Assembly: GCF_014982785.1 (NCBI RefSeq)
Contig: NZ_JADCKB010000009.1
Span: 48,799 to 112,798, forward strand
DNA: 64,000 nt
Direction: 5' to 3'
DNA from: Ructibacterium gallinarum
Lineage (GTDB): Bacteria > Bacillota > Clostridia > Monoglobales > Monoglobaceae
Shown one piece after another: positions 51,472 through 60,646 of this stretch; within the stretch, counting starts at the first letter, position 1; every line of letters begins with the position of its first letter. Both the position numbers and the translations under genes were made by a program. The notes below the pieces were generated by a model. That model did no database searches, was not told the origin of the DNA, and saw only the letters and a program-made list of their open reading frames with translations.

Positions 51472-53772
51472 TTATGATTTACAGCTGTCAAGAAGGTTTA
51501 AAGCAAGCTGTGTGTTTTCGACCGCTTTTTCCCCGGATATTTTTCCGGCTTCCTTCAGCTTGGCAGTAAGTTCTTCATATTCTTTTGTAATTTTATCGAC
51601 ATAACGGCAAACGGTCAGTGGATTGACGTGCTCCACCGATGCAGTATATTCTTGTCCGATATAATGCATGGTTGCCTGGATTTTGGGGTCATAAGTTAGC
51701 CCAATGACCGGTGTTCCCATTTTGGCCGCATAAATAAGAGTATGCAAACGCATGCCAAGAATCAGGCTGGCGCCGCCCACAACACCCAGCTGCTGTGAGG
51801 GCGTGGGATGGCCTTTGAGAATATATCCCTTCTCTTTCATGAGATTACAGATCCTTTGGGAAATGGGAAGATCCTTGGCTTCCTGCATGGGAATAAACAA
51901 GATTTCCAATTGATGTTTTTCTTTAATATAATCAGCAATCTGGGCAATGTATTTTTCAAGATCGGGATCGGCGTATTTCCAGGGCCGAACAGCGATTCCG
52001 CAATACCGACTGCCAGAAGGAAGACCTGCTTTTTCTGTCAGAACCGCCGATTCCTCAGGACTAGCTGCTACCAAATTAAAAGCTGGGTCAGCAGTTACCA
52101 GGATTTTGGGTTTAGTGACACCAAAGCGTTTTAATTCCTCCAGGGAAGAAGGCTCGCGCAGTGTAATGAGATCCACCCGGTTTAACACATTACGGATTCG
52201 TTTGTGGTTGCTTTCGTGCCGGATGGGACCGATACCATTGGCATAGAGCATGACTTTGGCTCCCAGCTTTTTGGCCAGATAAATGATGCTGAGATAATAA
52301 GTCAGTGATTTATCGGAGGTAATGTCTTGAATCAGACTACCGCCGCCGCTGATCAGCAGGCGGGTTTTGCGCATGTTCCATAAAATCCGCGGCAGGTTAA
52401 ACCGGTGAATGGCATCGATGCCGTAAATGGTTCGGGTTTCTGCCGGGTCATTGGAAAGCGCGAGGATTCGCAGTTCAGGCCGGTTGGCACTGAGACTGTC
52501 TACCATAGCCTTTAATATAGAGTCATCGCCGCTGTTGTGAAAGCCGTAATAGCCGGAAATCATAATGTCGATTTTCCCTTTGGATTCCCGGATCGGATTT
52601 GTAATCAAATAAGAGTCAATATCCTCAAACTCCTGGGAGGAAACCTCATTAATTTTACTGTTTTTGATGATGGAAATGTACATTTTCATGGCGTCATCTG
52701 CCATAGTCTCCACCGAATACCGTTCTATTACAGTTTGGCGGGCGTAAGCGCCCAGCTGTGCCTGCTGCTCCGGAGAGGCAGTTAAAACAGCAAGGACGTC
52801 TTCCTGGAGCTTAGCGGCAGAGGTTGCTTCGCAGCCGCGGCAGCAAAAGTTTGTATCAATACAAATTTGTAGTTTGTCCTTATCAAAGATTCCAATATAT
52901 CCTTCATTTCCTGCAATAATGGCGGGCTTTTCACATGCCATCGCTTCCAGTGCCGCCCGACTGACACCGATAAAAAGGTCGCCGCTGGCTACAAAACGGT
53001 TGATATCGGTGCGGCTTCCGGTGGTAATAATGACCCGCCGGCCAAGCCTCTGGTTTACCGCTTCACTTTCATTTTTGACGGCTTCATAATCATTGCCGCC
53101 GCCGACAATAACGACCTCTAGATTCGGTATTTTTTCCGTTAGCGTCGGAGTGATTTCAATCAATTTATGGGCGGCAAAGCTGCGGTCAATATCCATGCGG
53201 CTAACATAGACAATGCGCGTCCGTCCCTTCTGAAGCCCAAACTCCTGCGCTACGGCAGAATAGTCCGTATCCCTTGAAAATTTTTCGGTATCAATGCCGT
53301 TAATGGTAACCCGGATATGCTCCGGATCAATTCCGTAGTTTTCCACTAAATAATCTTTGATATCATCACTGACAGCCAAAGAGCGGTCGCCCCAGCGGGT
53401 CAGGAGATTATAGGGAAAGCGGGTGGAAAATACCCAATGGGCGGTGGTAACAAACCGAAAATGGTACCGTTTGTGCAGCAAGCCGCACAAAAATGCGGGA
53501 ATTCTTGCGTGTGCATGCACCACATCAATATGGTTTTCAAAAATAATTTGTTTCAGCAGCTGATAAGCGCGGCGGAGACAGAGAGGACTTTTGCTGTGAA
53601 ACGGCACCTTGATATGGCGGATGCCGGCTTCTTTTAATTCTTGCTCATAGGCTCCGCCGTTGGAGGCGACAATTACCTCTACGCCGCGCCGTGCCAGCGC
53701 TTTGGATAGTTCAACAATATGGGTTTCCGCGCCGCCGATGTCAAGCTGCATGGTTGCCATTAAAATCCGCAT
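51472..53772 (-). CDS. csaB: Fusion of GT4-type glycosyltransferase and CsaB-type polysaccharide pyruvyl transferase
   Basis: 766 residues, ATG 53772 chosen because AAGGAG is 7 nt upstream; ATG 53778 and longer frames are badly spaced. Residues 1-395 form a GT-B glycosyltransferase (MQLDIGGAETHIVELSKAL start, YVSRMDIDR, and SRAALEAMACEKPAIIAGNEG). Residues from about 402 form a pyruvyl transferase of the CsaB type (ISGYYGFHNSGDDSILKAMV, SGGGSLIQDITS, GMRLHTLIYAAKMGTPVIGLTYDPK). In Bacilli CsaB pyruvylates the secondary cell-wall polymer that anchors SLH-domain proteins. One protein may therefore add and pyruvylate a sugar of this polymer. No SLH protein is in the window. Confidence 0.9.
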   Translation of the reverse strand: MRILMATMQLDIGGAETHIVELSKALARRGVEVIVASNGGAYEQELKEAGIRHIKVPFHSKSPLCLRRAYQLLKQIIFENHIDVVHAHARIPAFLCGLLHKRYHFRFVTTAHWVFSTRFPYNLLTRWGDRSLAVSDDIKDYLVENYGIDPEHIRVTINGIDTEKFSRDTDYSAVAQEFGLQKGRTRIVYVSRMDIDRSFAAHKLIEITPTLTEKIPNLEVVIVGGGNDYEAVKNESEAVNQRLGRRVIITTGSRTDINRFVASGDLFIGVSRAALEAMACEKPAIIAGNEGYIGIFDKDKLQICIDTNFCCRGCEATSAAKLQEDVLAVLTASPEQQAQLGAYARQTVIERYSVETMADDAMKMYISIIKNSKINEVSSQEFEDIDSYLITNPIRESKGKIDIMISGYYGFHNSGDDSILKAMVDSLSANRPELRILALSNDPAETRTIYGIDAIHRFNLPRILWNMRKTRLLISGGGSLIQDITSDKSLTYYLSIIYLAKKLGAKVMLYANGIGPIRHESNHKRIRNVLNRVDLITLREPSSLEELKRFGVTKPKILVTADPAFNLVAASPEESAVLTEKAGLPSGSRYCGIAVRPWKYADPDLEKYIAQIADYIKEKHQLEILFIPMQEAKDLPISQRICNLMKEKGYILKGHPTPSQQLGVVGGASLILGMRLHTLIYAAKMGTPVIGLTYDPKIQATMHYIGQEYTASVEHVNPLTVCRYVDKITKEYEELTAKLKEAGKISGEKAVENTQLALNLLDSCKS

Positions 53773-53818
53773 ATACATTCTCCTTCCGCATACCGCGAAA
53801 TATTTTATCATAAATTTT

Positions 53819-53847
53819 ATTGTATAACAGTTATGCGGTGATGTCAA
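53819..53847 (-). promoter_or_regulatory. Promoter of the glycosyltransferase-CsaB gene
   Basis: Minus strand TTGACA (53842-53847), 17-bp spacer, TACAAT (53819-53824), 47 nt before the start codon. Confidence 0.85.
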
Positions 53848-53947
53848 CTAATAAAATTTTGTTTTTACAGATACAATACTTTTTTGTCAAATTTCAACAG
53901 CCAAAAGAAAAAATAAGAAAAGCCAGGGAGGTTTTTGACGAAAGCAG

Positions 53948-53976
53948 TTGACGTTTTTAAAAATTAAGTATATAAT
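53948..53976 (+). promoter_or_regulatory. Promoter of serC-serA(-rnpB)
   Basis: TTGACG (53948-53953), 17-bp spacer, perfect TATAAT (53971-53976). The leader of about 125 nt up to serC contains no riboswitch or T-box that I recognise. The 333-nt gap between the divergent genes thus holds only the two promoters and this leader. Confidence 0.8.
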
Positions 53977-54105
53977 ATAAAGGTTCATTCTATAGTTTTT
54001 TATACAGAACGTACCCAAACTGTGGGATTTTCCGCATAAAGCAGGGAATCAAAGAGGATGGTTGGGCGTATTATAAAAAGTTTAAATAAAATGGAGGAGT
54101 TTATC

Positions 54106-55188
54106 ATGAGTAGAGTTTACAATTTTTCGGCAGGACCTTCCATGCTTCCGCTTGAAGTACTGGAGAGGGCGCAAAAGGAGATGCTGGACTGTAACGGCAG
54201 CGGCCAGTCCGTTATGGAGATGAGCCACCGTTCCAAAGAATACCAGGCAATCATTGATGACGCTGAAGCCTTGCTGCGGGAAATCATGAATATCCCGGAC
54301 AATTACAAGGTACTGTTTTTGCAGGGCGGCGCATCTACACAGTTTGCAATGATTCCCTTGAATCTGGGAAATAAGAATAAAAAGGCAGACTATGTAATTA
54401 CTGGTCAGTGGGCAAAAAAAGCTTTTGCGGAAGGAAAACGTTATCTGGAAGCGCATGATATTGCATCCAGCGCGGATAAGACTTTTTCCTATCTGCCCAA
54501 GGTAGATAAATCCATGTTGACTCCAGGTGCGGATTTTGTACATATCACTTATAACAACACCATATACGGAACTCACTTTAACACCATGCCGGATTTCGGC
54601 GATGCCGTGGTAGTCAGCGACATGTCTTCTTGTATTCTTTCTGAAGAAGTGGATGTCAGCAAGTTTGGTCTGATCTATGCAGGCGCGCAGAAGAATATGG
54701 GACCTGCCGGCGTAACAGTAGTGATTGTCCGTGAAGATTTGATTGGTAATGCCATGGAGTTTACGCCTACCATGTTAAATTACGAAACGCATGCAAGTAA
54801 CGGTTCCATGTTTAACACACCTCCGACCTATGCAATTTATATTTGTAAGCTGGTTTTTGAATGGATCAAAAACATGGGCGGTATTCCTGTTATGCACGAA
54901 AAGAATGTGAAAAAAGCGAAGGTGTTGTATGATTTTCTGGACCAGTCTTCCATGTTTAAAGGCACAGTGGTTCCGGAGGATCGTTCTTTGATGAATGTAC
55001 CGTTTGTGACCGATTCAGATGAGCTCAATGCCAAATTTATTGCAGAGGCAAAGGCAAAGGGATTTGTGAACCTGAAAGGCCACAGAACCGTCGGCGGAAT
55101 GCGCGCCAGCATTTATAATGCAATGCCGCTGGAGGGCGTAGAAGCTTTGGTTGCGTTTATGAAGGAATTTGAAGCCAACAATAAATAA
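54106..55188 (+). CDS. serC: Phosphoserine aminotransferase
   Basis: 360 residues; ATG 54106 follows GGAGGAG, and an upstream in-frame start (54058) is rejected. SerC features: start SRVYNFSAGPSMLPLEVLERAQ, the MSHRSKEY motif, LFLQGGASTQFAMIPLNL, VVSDMSSCILS and the PLP lysine in YAGAQKNMGPAGVTVVIV (about residue 196). It converts 3-phosphohydroxypyruvate to phosphoserine with glutamate. 24 nt before serA. Confidence 0.97.
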   Translation: MSRVYNFSAGPSMLPLEVLERAQKEMLDCNGSGQSVMEMSHRSKEYQAIIDDAEALLREIMNIPDNYKVLFLQGGASTQFAMIPLNLGNKNKKADYVITGQWAKKAFAEGKRYLEAHDIASSADKTFSYLPKVDKSMLTPGADFVHITYNNTIYGTHFNTMPDFGDAVVVSDMSSCILSEEVDVSKFGLIYAGAQKNMGPAGVTVVIVREDLIGNAMEFTPTMLNYETHASNGSMFNTPPTYAIYICKLVFEWIKNMGGIPVMHEKNVKKAKVLYDFLDQSSMFKGTVVPEDRSLMNVPFVTDSDELNAKFIAEAKAKGFVNLKGHRTVGGMRASIYNAMPLEGVEALVAFMKEFEANNK

Positions 55189-55212
55189 AGAAAAAGAAAG
55201 GGCTTGAGTGCT

Positions 55213-56373
55213 ATGTATCAGATTCAAACATTAAATAAAATTTCCAAAAAGGGTTTGGCGCGTCTGGGTGATAATTATACTTGTGCTGACGAAATTGCCA
55301 ATCCGGACGGAATTATCTTAAGAAGCTTTAAAATGCATGATATGGAGCTGCCAGAGAGCTTGCGGGCTGTGGCACGTGCCGGTGCAGGCGTTAACAATAT
55401 CCCCATTGACAAATGTACAGAAAAAGGGATTGTTGTTTTCAACACACCGGGCGCAAATGCCAATGCGGTAAAAGAATTGGTTATTGCAGCGCTTCTGCTT
55501 TCTTCCAGAAAGATCGTGCAGGGAATCGAATGGACAAAAACATTGATTGGCCAGGGCGATGCTATTTCCGGTCTGGTAGAGAAGGGAAAGTCCAATTTCG
55601 TAGGACCGGAGATTGAGGGGAAAACCCTCGGTGTGGTTGGCCTTGGAGCTATTGGCGTTCGGGTAGCCAATGCGGCGCATCATCTCGGCATGGATGTAAT
55701 CGGTTTTGATCCGTATTTGTCAGTAGATGCTGCATGGCATTTAACCAGATTTGCGCATAAAGCAAATGACCTTCAAACTTTGTTGGAAAAGGCAGATTAT
55801 ATTACCATTCATGTGCCGGCAACACCGGAGACGAAGGGGATGTTTAATTCTGAAGCCTTTGCGGCTATGAAGCCGGGGGCGCGTCTGCTGAACTTCTCGC
55901 GGGATACCTTGGTGGACGAAGGCGATGTGATTGCGGCGCTGGACAGCGGAAAACTGGCTTGTTATATTACGGATTTTTCAAGTGAAGCGCTTCTTGCCCA
56001 TGACAATGTTATTTGTATGCCGCATCTTGGTGCATCTACTCCGGAAAGTGAAGAAAATTGTGCAGTCATGGCCGCAGACGAGATTAAGGACTTTCTGGAA
56101 AACGGGAACATTACCAACAGCGTGAATTTTCCTGCTTGCGACATGGGGAAAGCAGTTGGAACGCGAATTACCATTCTTCACAAGAATGTACCTAATATGC
56201 TGAAACAGTTGACAGATGCACTTGCCAGCAAGGGCGTTAATATCGAGAATATGCTTAATAAGAGCAAGGGCGATAATGCCTATACCATTATTGATATTGC
56301 AGGCAGCTGTTCTCCGGCAGTAGCCGCTGATATGGAAAAAATTGACGGTGTTATTAAGATTACAGTGCTGTAA
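55213..56373 (+). CDS. serA: D-3-phosphoglycerate dehydrogenase, short form with ACT domain
   Basis: 386 residues from ATG 55213 (TTG 55204 is an alternative, but too close to AAAGGG). NAD-binding loop GVVGLGAIGVRVAN (about 141-154), the catalytic region with HVPATPETKGM, and the active-site His in CMPHLGASTPESEENCA (about residue 273). A single ACT domain of about 70 residues (ITILHKNVPNMLKQL onward) ends the protein; the long middle regulatory domain of Bacillus SerA is missing. It makes 3-phosphohydroxypyruvate, the substrate of SerC upstream. serB is not in the window. Confidence 0.96.
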   Translation: MYQIQTLNKISKKGLARLGDNYTCADEIANPDGIILRSFKMHDMELPESLRAVARAGAGVNNIPIDKCTEKGIVVFNTPGANANAVKELVIAALLLSSRKIVQGIEWTKTLIGQGDAISGLVEKGKSNFVGPEIEGKTLGVVGLGAIGVRVANAAHHLGMDVIGFDPYLSVDAAWHLTRFAHKANDLQTLLEKADYITIHVPATPETKGMFNSEAFAAMKPGARLLNFSRDTLVDEGDVIAALDSGKLACYITDFSSEALLAHDNVICMPHLGASTPESEENCAVMAADEIKDFLENGNITNSVNFPACDMGKAVGTRITILHKNVPNMLKQLTDALASKGVNIENMLNKSKGDNAYTIIDIAGSCSPAVAADMEKIDGVIKITVL

Positions 56374-56378
56374 GAAAG

Positions 56379-56719
56379 ATCAGTAAACCAGATGGTCGCG
56401 CATAGCGGCGTCGCTGTTATGTGAGGAAAGTCCGGGCTCCATAGGACAGGGTGCAAGCTAACGGCTTGTGGAGGCGACTCTAAGGAAAGTGCAACAGAAA
56501 GATACCGCCCGCTTTTGGCGGGTAAGGGTGGAAAGGCGAGGTAAGAGCTCACCCGCCCGTATGGTGACATACGGGCGCTGTAAACCCCACTCGGAGCAAC
56601 GCTTGAATGGGAGGCTAAGCTGGTCCGGCATCTCCCGAGAAGGCGGCTTGAGGCGTGTGGCGACATGCGTCCCAGATAGATGACCATCCGCGACAGAACC
56701 CGGCTTACGGTTTGCTGAT
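56379..56719 (+). ncRNA. rnpB: RNase P RNA, bacterial class A-like
   Basis: Conserved blocks are present in order: GAGGAAAGTCCGGGCTCC near the 5' end, GGGTGCAAGCTAACGGCTTG, ACAGAAAGATACCGCC, GGGTGGAAAGGCGAGGTAAGAGC-type stem region, CCCCACTCGGAGCAACG and AGATAGATGACCATCCGCGACAGAACCCGGCTTA at the 3' end (blocks given in part). Helix P1 can be drawn from ATCAGTAAACC (56379-56389) and GGTTTGCTGAT (56709-56719) with one G-U pair, which sets the ends. The 5' end lies only about 6 nt after the serA stop codon. Confidence 0.97.
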
Positions 56720-56770
56720 ATTAATTTTAGATTTTAGAGACGGAAAATTTGTTCTGTTTCTTCTCAAAAA

Positions 56771-56806
56771 AAGGCCGACACAGAGCGCTTGCTCTGCATC
56801 GGCTTT
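56771..56806. terminator. Bidirectional terminator between rnpB and pgcA
   Basis: GCCGA/TCGGC outer and CAGAGC/GCTCTG inner stems with a GCTT loop, A7 before and T6 after; serves rnpB (+) and pgcA (-). Confidence 0.9.
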
Positions 56807-56807
56807 T

Positions 56808-58514
56808 TTATGCTTGCCCTAGTATGCTTTGCATTTCTGCCTGCACCGCGTGCAGCATTGCTTGTGCGGCATTGGCATCTTTGTCTCGAATCATATAATA
56901 TAATTTGATTTTTGGCTCCGTGCCAGAGGGTCGAATGACAAAGGTGGAACCATTGGCAAAGAGAAATTCAAGTACATTCGATTGGGGCAGAGAGAGAGAA
57001 TAAGATGTGCCGTTTTGAATTCCCTTTCCAGTCAAATAATCATTGTGTCCACATATTTCATAGTCGCCCAGGGAATTGAAAGGAGCGTTTCGGAATTGGG
57101 ACATCAAGGCTTGTATTTTTTCTGCGCCGTCCATTCCTTTTAAGGTAATGGATACCGTTTCTTCCAGATAATATCCATATTCCTGATAGAGGTCCTGCAT
57201 CACATCATACAGCGTTTTCCCTTGCTGATGATAGTAAACGGCCATCTCGGCAATTAGCATAGAGGCAACCACCGCATCCTTATCCCGGGCATAAGTGCCT
57301 GCCAAATAGCCGTAACTCTCTTCCAGCCCCAGCAAAAAGGTGTAGGAATTTTCCTGTTCAAATTCATGAATTTTCTCACCAATAAATTTAAAACCAGTCA
57401 GTGTTTGGAAGAAGGTGACGCCGTATTTTTGGCAGATGGATTTTAGCATTCCTGTGGTTACAATGGTAGAAACCACCGCGCCGTTTGGCGGTAGCGTACC
57501 CATGGCCTGCTTTTGAGAAAGCATATAATTGGTCAGGAGTGCGCCGACCTGGTTCCCGGTCATAGTGATGTAATCTCCGGATTGGTCTCTGACCACAATG
57601 CCTACACGGTCAGAATCGGGATCGGTGCCAATAATTAAATCACAGCTGTTTTCTTTTGCAAGAGCAATGGCGCGGGTAAAGCATTCTTTGTTTTCAGGGT
57701 TCGGGGATTTGACAGTAGGGAAATTTCCGTCCGGTTCTACCTGTTCTTGTACCAATAATACCTGATCAAAGCCTGTTTCCTTTAAAATACGGCGAACCGG
57801 AATGTTTCCGGAACCGTGGAGTGGGGTATAAATCAGACGGTATCCAGTTTTGCTGAGTTCAGGGTGTACCGCCTGTTTTTTTACTTCTGCAATATAGGCA
57901 TCATCTACTTCTTTGCCAATCAGCTGAAATTTAATACCTTCTTCCGGCGTTTCTGGCGGCTCTACTGAAACGGTAAAAGGATCAATGCGGTCAATGTAAT
58001 GAATAATGCGGTCAGAAACGCTGGGGGGCAGTTGGCCTCCGTCTTCAAAATAGACCTTATAACCGTTATACTCTGCGGGATTATGAGAGGCGGTAATGAC
58101 AATTCCAGCAAAGGCGTGCAAATACCGTACCGCAAAGGAGAGCATGGGCGTAGGGCGCAGGCTGTCAAACAGATAAACGGTAATACTGTTGGCCTGCAGG
58201 ACAGCCGCTGTATGTTCTGCAAATTCCCGGGAGTGATTGCGGGAATCGTGTGCAATCACTACGCCACGCCGGCGGGCGTCTATTCCCTGTTCCTTAATAT
58301 ATTCTGCAAGACCTTGCGTAGCCTTTCCAATCACATAGGAATTCATCCGGTTGGTACCGGCGGCCATGACACCGCGCAAGCCCCCGGTACCAAATTCCAG
58401 TTCGCGATAAAAGCGGTCCTTTATTTCATTTTGATCTGTAAGAGCGGAAAGCTCTGCGGCAGTTTTTTCATCTGCGCAGGCAATCCATTTTTCATAGGTT
58501 TTTAATGCGTCCAT
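56808..58514 (-). CDS. pgcA: Phosphoglucomutase/phosphomannomutase (PgcA type)
   Basis: 568 residues, the length of the PgcA group. Catalytic phosphoserine loop VITASHNPAEYNGYKVY (Ser at about residue 142), metal loop GTDPDSDRVGIVV (about 294-306), sugar loop LGLEESYGY and phosphate loop RPSGTEPKIKLY near the C terminus. It interconverts hexose 1- and 6-phosphates and feeds UDP-glucose or cell-wall sugar synthesis. It follows rnfB on the same strand with an unsupported T-poor hairpin between them, so some read-through is possible. Confidence 0.94.
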   Translation of the reverse strand: MDALKTYEKWIACADEKTAAELSALTDQNEIKDRFYRELEFGTGGLRGVMAAGTNRMNSYVIGKATQGLAEYIKEQGIDARRRGVVIAHDSRNHSREFAEHTAAVLQANSITVYLFDSLRPTPMLSFAVRYLHAFAGIVITASHNPAEYNGYKVYFEDGGQLPPSVSDRIIHYIDRIDPFTVSVEPPETPEEGIKFQLIGKEVDDAYIAEVKKQAVHPELSKTGYRLIYTPLHGSGNIPVRRILKETGFDQVLLVQEQVEPDGNFPTVKSPNPENKECFTRAIALAKENSCDLIIGTDPDSDRVGIVVRDQSGDYITMTGNQVGALLTNYMLSQKQAMGTLPPNGAVVSTIVTTGMLKSICQKYGVTFFQTLTGFKFIGEKIHEFEQENSYTFLLGLEESYGYLAGTYARDKDAVVASMLIAEMAVYYHQQGKTLYDVMQDLYQEYGYYLEETVSITLKGMDGAEKIQALMSQFRNAPFNSLGDYEICGHNDYLTGKGIQNGTSYSLSLPQSNVLEFLFANGSTFVIRPSGTEPKIKLYYMIRDKDANAAQAMLHAVQAEMQSILGQA

Positions 58515-58555
58515 AATTTTTCCTGCTTTCTTTTTGAATTATATAGAATTAGAAT

Positions 58556-58575
58556 CCCCGCGGCTAAGCGCGGGG
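58556..58575 (-). other. GC-rich hairpin between rnfB and pgcA
   Basis: CCCCGCG/CGCGGGG 7-bp stem with a 6-nt loop 6 nt after the rnfB stop. The sequence after it on the minus strand (ATTCTAATTCTA) is not a real T run, so it may be a weak terminator or a 3'-end protecting structure that lowers pgcA read-through. Confidence 0.5.
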
Positions 58576-58581
58576 AGATGT

Positions 58582-59415
58582 CTATGCGGCTGGATTGGGC
58601 GGTATCACAAAATGAACACCCAGCTGATCCACGTGGTTAATGGCGTGCTGAGGACATTTCTTCGCACAAATGCCACAGTTTACGCATTTTAAGGGATCAA
58701 TCGCCGCAAGATTGTCTTTGACCGTGATGGCTTCCTTGGGACAATTTTTTGCACAGATGCCGCAGCCGATACAGCCAACTTGGCAGTCATGCCGTGTCAG
58801 CTTGCCTTTTTCCACCGATTTACATGTAATGGTATATTTGCTTTTTGCCGGTAAAATTTTAATGATTTTTTTAGGACATTCTGCCGCACAGGCGCCGCAG
58901 GCAACACATTTGTCTGGGTCAACCACGGCAACTCCGGTTTCTACGGAGATGGCGTCAAATTTGCATACCTTTACACAGGAGCCAAGGCCCAGGCAGCCGT
59001 GAGGGCACATTTTTTCTCCGCCACCCAAACGTGCGGCGCTGTGGCAGTCACGCGGACCATCAAAGGTATACTTTTGAAGAGCACGCTCGGGTGTACCATT
59101 ACAGAGAACCCGGGCAACCATTTTTTCTTTGGTTTCATTTTCTACGCCCAGGATTTCCGCAATTTTTTGGGCAGTCGCTTCGCCGCCCACCGGACACATG
59201 TTGGGGCGAACACCGCCTTTCACCAGTGCATTTGCATAGGCACTGCAGCCGGCAAAGCCGCAGCCGCCGCAGTTGGCGCCGGGAAGCGCATCTAGAATTT
59301 TAGGAACGCGCTCGTCTGTTTTTACGGCAAAAACTCTGGAGGCAACGCCCAAGAGTGCGCCAAACAGCAGGCCCATGCCGCCGATAATAAGAATAGGAAT
59401 GATAATCTGATTCAT
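58582..59415 (-). CDS. rnfB: RnfB, ferredoxin-input subunit of the Rnf complex
   Basis: 277 residues. One N-terminal membrane helix (about 3-25) is followed by the Fes domain (ANCGGCGFAGCSAYA with a later CPVGG) and a series of four [4Fe-4S] motifs (CLGLGSCVKVCKFDAI, CVACGACAAECPKKII, CIGCGICAKNCPKEAI, CVNCGICAKKCPQHAI). This soluble multi-cluster part accepts electrons from reduced ferredoxin. Last gene of rnfCDGEAB. Confidence 0.96.
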   Translation of the reverse strand: MNQIIIPILIIGGMGLLFGALLGVASRVFAVKTDERVPKILDALPGANCGGCGFAGCSAYANALVKGGVRPNMCPVGGEATAQKIAEILGVENETKEKMVARVLCNGTPERALQKYTFDGPRDCHSAARLGGGEKMCPHGCLGLGSCVKVCKFDAISVETGVAVVDPDKCVACGACAAECPKKIIKILPAKSKYTITCKSVEKGKLTRHDCQVGCIGCGICAKNCPKEAITVKDNLAAIDPLKCVNCGICAKKCPQHAINHVDQLGVHFVIPPNPAA

Positions 59416-59430
59416 AGTTTCTTGCCTCCC

Positions 59431-60027
59431 TTATTGAAAGCTGAGCCCGGAAAATCCCAAAAACGCAATGGATAACAGGGCGGCGGTAATCAGTACGATA
59501 GGCATTCCTTTTAAGAAAGAAGGAATGTCGGCGCCTTCCAGACGCTCTCTGACACCGGCAAATAGAACAATGGCAACGGTAAAACCGATGGCCGCAGAGG
59601 TGCCATAGGTCAGGGATTTTAAAAAGCTCATTTCGGTCCCGCCAAATTTGGAGATATTTTGAATGGCGACGCCCAGCACAGCGCAGTTTGTGGTAATCAG
59701 TGGAAGGTATACCCCAAGAGCATTATAAAGGGAAGGAATACTTTTTTGCAGAAACATCTCCACAAACTGAACCAATACCGCAATGACCAGGATAAAAGCA
59801 ATGGTCTGGAGATATTCAATGTGGAATTGCGCCAGCAAATACTCCTGCACTACCCAGGTAATGGCAGAGGCGCAAAGCATGACGAAAATGACGGCAAAAC
59901 CCATGCCGGCAGCGGTTTCTACCTTTTTGGAAACACCCAAAAAGGGGCAGATACCAAGAAACTGCACCAGAACAAAGTTATTGATCAAAATAGCGCCGAT
60001 GCTGATGATAAGTAAATCACGAACCAT
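59431..60027 (-). CDS. rnfA: RnfA, integral membrane subunit
   Basis: 198 residues with six membrane segments. It begins VRDLLIISIGAILINNFVLVQFLGICPFLGVSKK and has the matching half-repeat cysteine around residue 109 (PLITTNCAVLG); both cysteines are family-conserved and in solved complexes ligate an iron-sulfur cluster within the membrane together with RnfE. Overlaps the end of rnfE by 11 nt. Confidence 0.96.
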   Translation of the reverse strand: MVRDLLIISIGAILINNFVLVQFLGICPFLGVSKKVETAAGMGFAVIFVMLCASAITWVVQEYLLAQFHIEYLQTIAFILVIAVLVQFVEMFLQKSIPSLYNALGVYLPLITTNCAVLGVAIQNISKFGGTEMSFLKSLTYGTSAAIGFTVAIVLFAGVRERLEGADIPSFLKGMPIVLITAALLSIAFLGFSGLSFQ

Positions 60028-60646
60028 GGTTTGCGTCCTCCTTTGCGTTTTTTATTTTTTTGGTAATGCTGTTGATGATGGCTAAGAGAATCCCCAGCGT
60101 CAGGAATGCGCCCGGCGGAAGAATCATGATAGAAACCGGCTGAAAGCTGTCTCCGAACAAGGGAATGCCTGCAAAGGTTCCTGCTCCGAGAATTTCCCGG
60201 ACAGAAGAAATCAAAATCAAAGCGCAGGTAAAACCCAATCCCATGCCCAAACCGTCAAAGGCGGAATGCAGGACGTTGTTTTTAGAAGCAAAAGCCTCTG
60301 CACGGCCAAGAATAATACAGTTTACCACAATCAGAGGAATATAGATGCCAAGACTGCCGGATAATGCAGGTACATAAGCGTTCATCAGCATTTGTACAAT
60401 GGTGACAAATCCTGCTATAATGACAATATAAGAGGCAATCCGGATTTTGTTGGGAATAAAATTCCGAAGCAGGGAAATGACCATATTGGAGCAGATCAGA
60501 ACTGCTGTCGTGGAAAGTCCCATCCCTACAGCATTGGTCACACCGGTGGTGACTGCCAGTGTCGGGCACATTCCCAACAAAAGAACAAAAGTCGGATTTT
60601 CGGTAATCAGTCCGTTGAGAAAGGTTTTAAACGGTGAGGTTTTCAT
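60017..60646 (-). CDS. rnfE: RnfE, integral membrane subunit
   Basis: 209 residues, six membrane segments, homologous to RnfA with inverted topology. Conserved segments ENPTFVLLLGMCPTLAVTTG and YIPLIVVNCIILGRAEAFAS carry the cysteines expected for the membrane cluster shared with RnfA. ATG follows GGAGG with 9-nt spacing and overlaps the rnfG stop by 4 nt. Confidence 0.96.
   Translation of the reverse strand: MKTSPFKTFLNGLITENPTFVLLLGMCPTLAVTTGVTNAVGMGLSTTAVLICSNMVISLLRNFIPNKIRIASYIVIIAGFVTIVQMLMNAYVPALSGSLGIYIPLIVVNCIILGRAEAFASKNNVLHSAFDGLGMGLGFTCALILISSVREILGAGTFAGIPLFGDSFQPVSIMILPPGAFLTLGILLAIINSITKKIKNAKEDANHGS

Noticed and set aside
53977..54105. serC leader as a T-box or riboswitch
   Set aside because: About 125 nt, no T-box consensus, no terminator hairpin with T run and no known aptamer blocks recognised.
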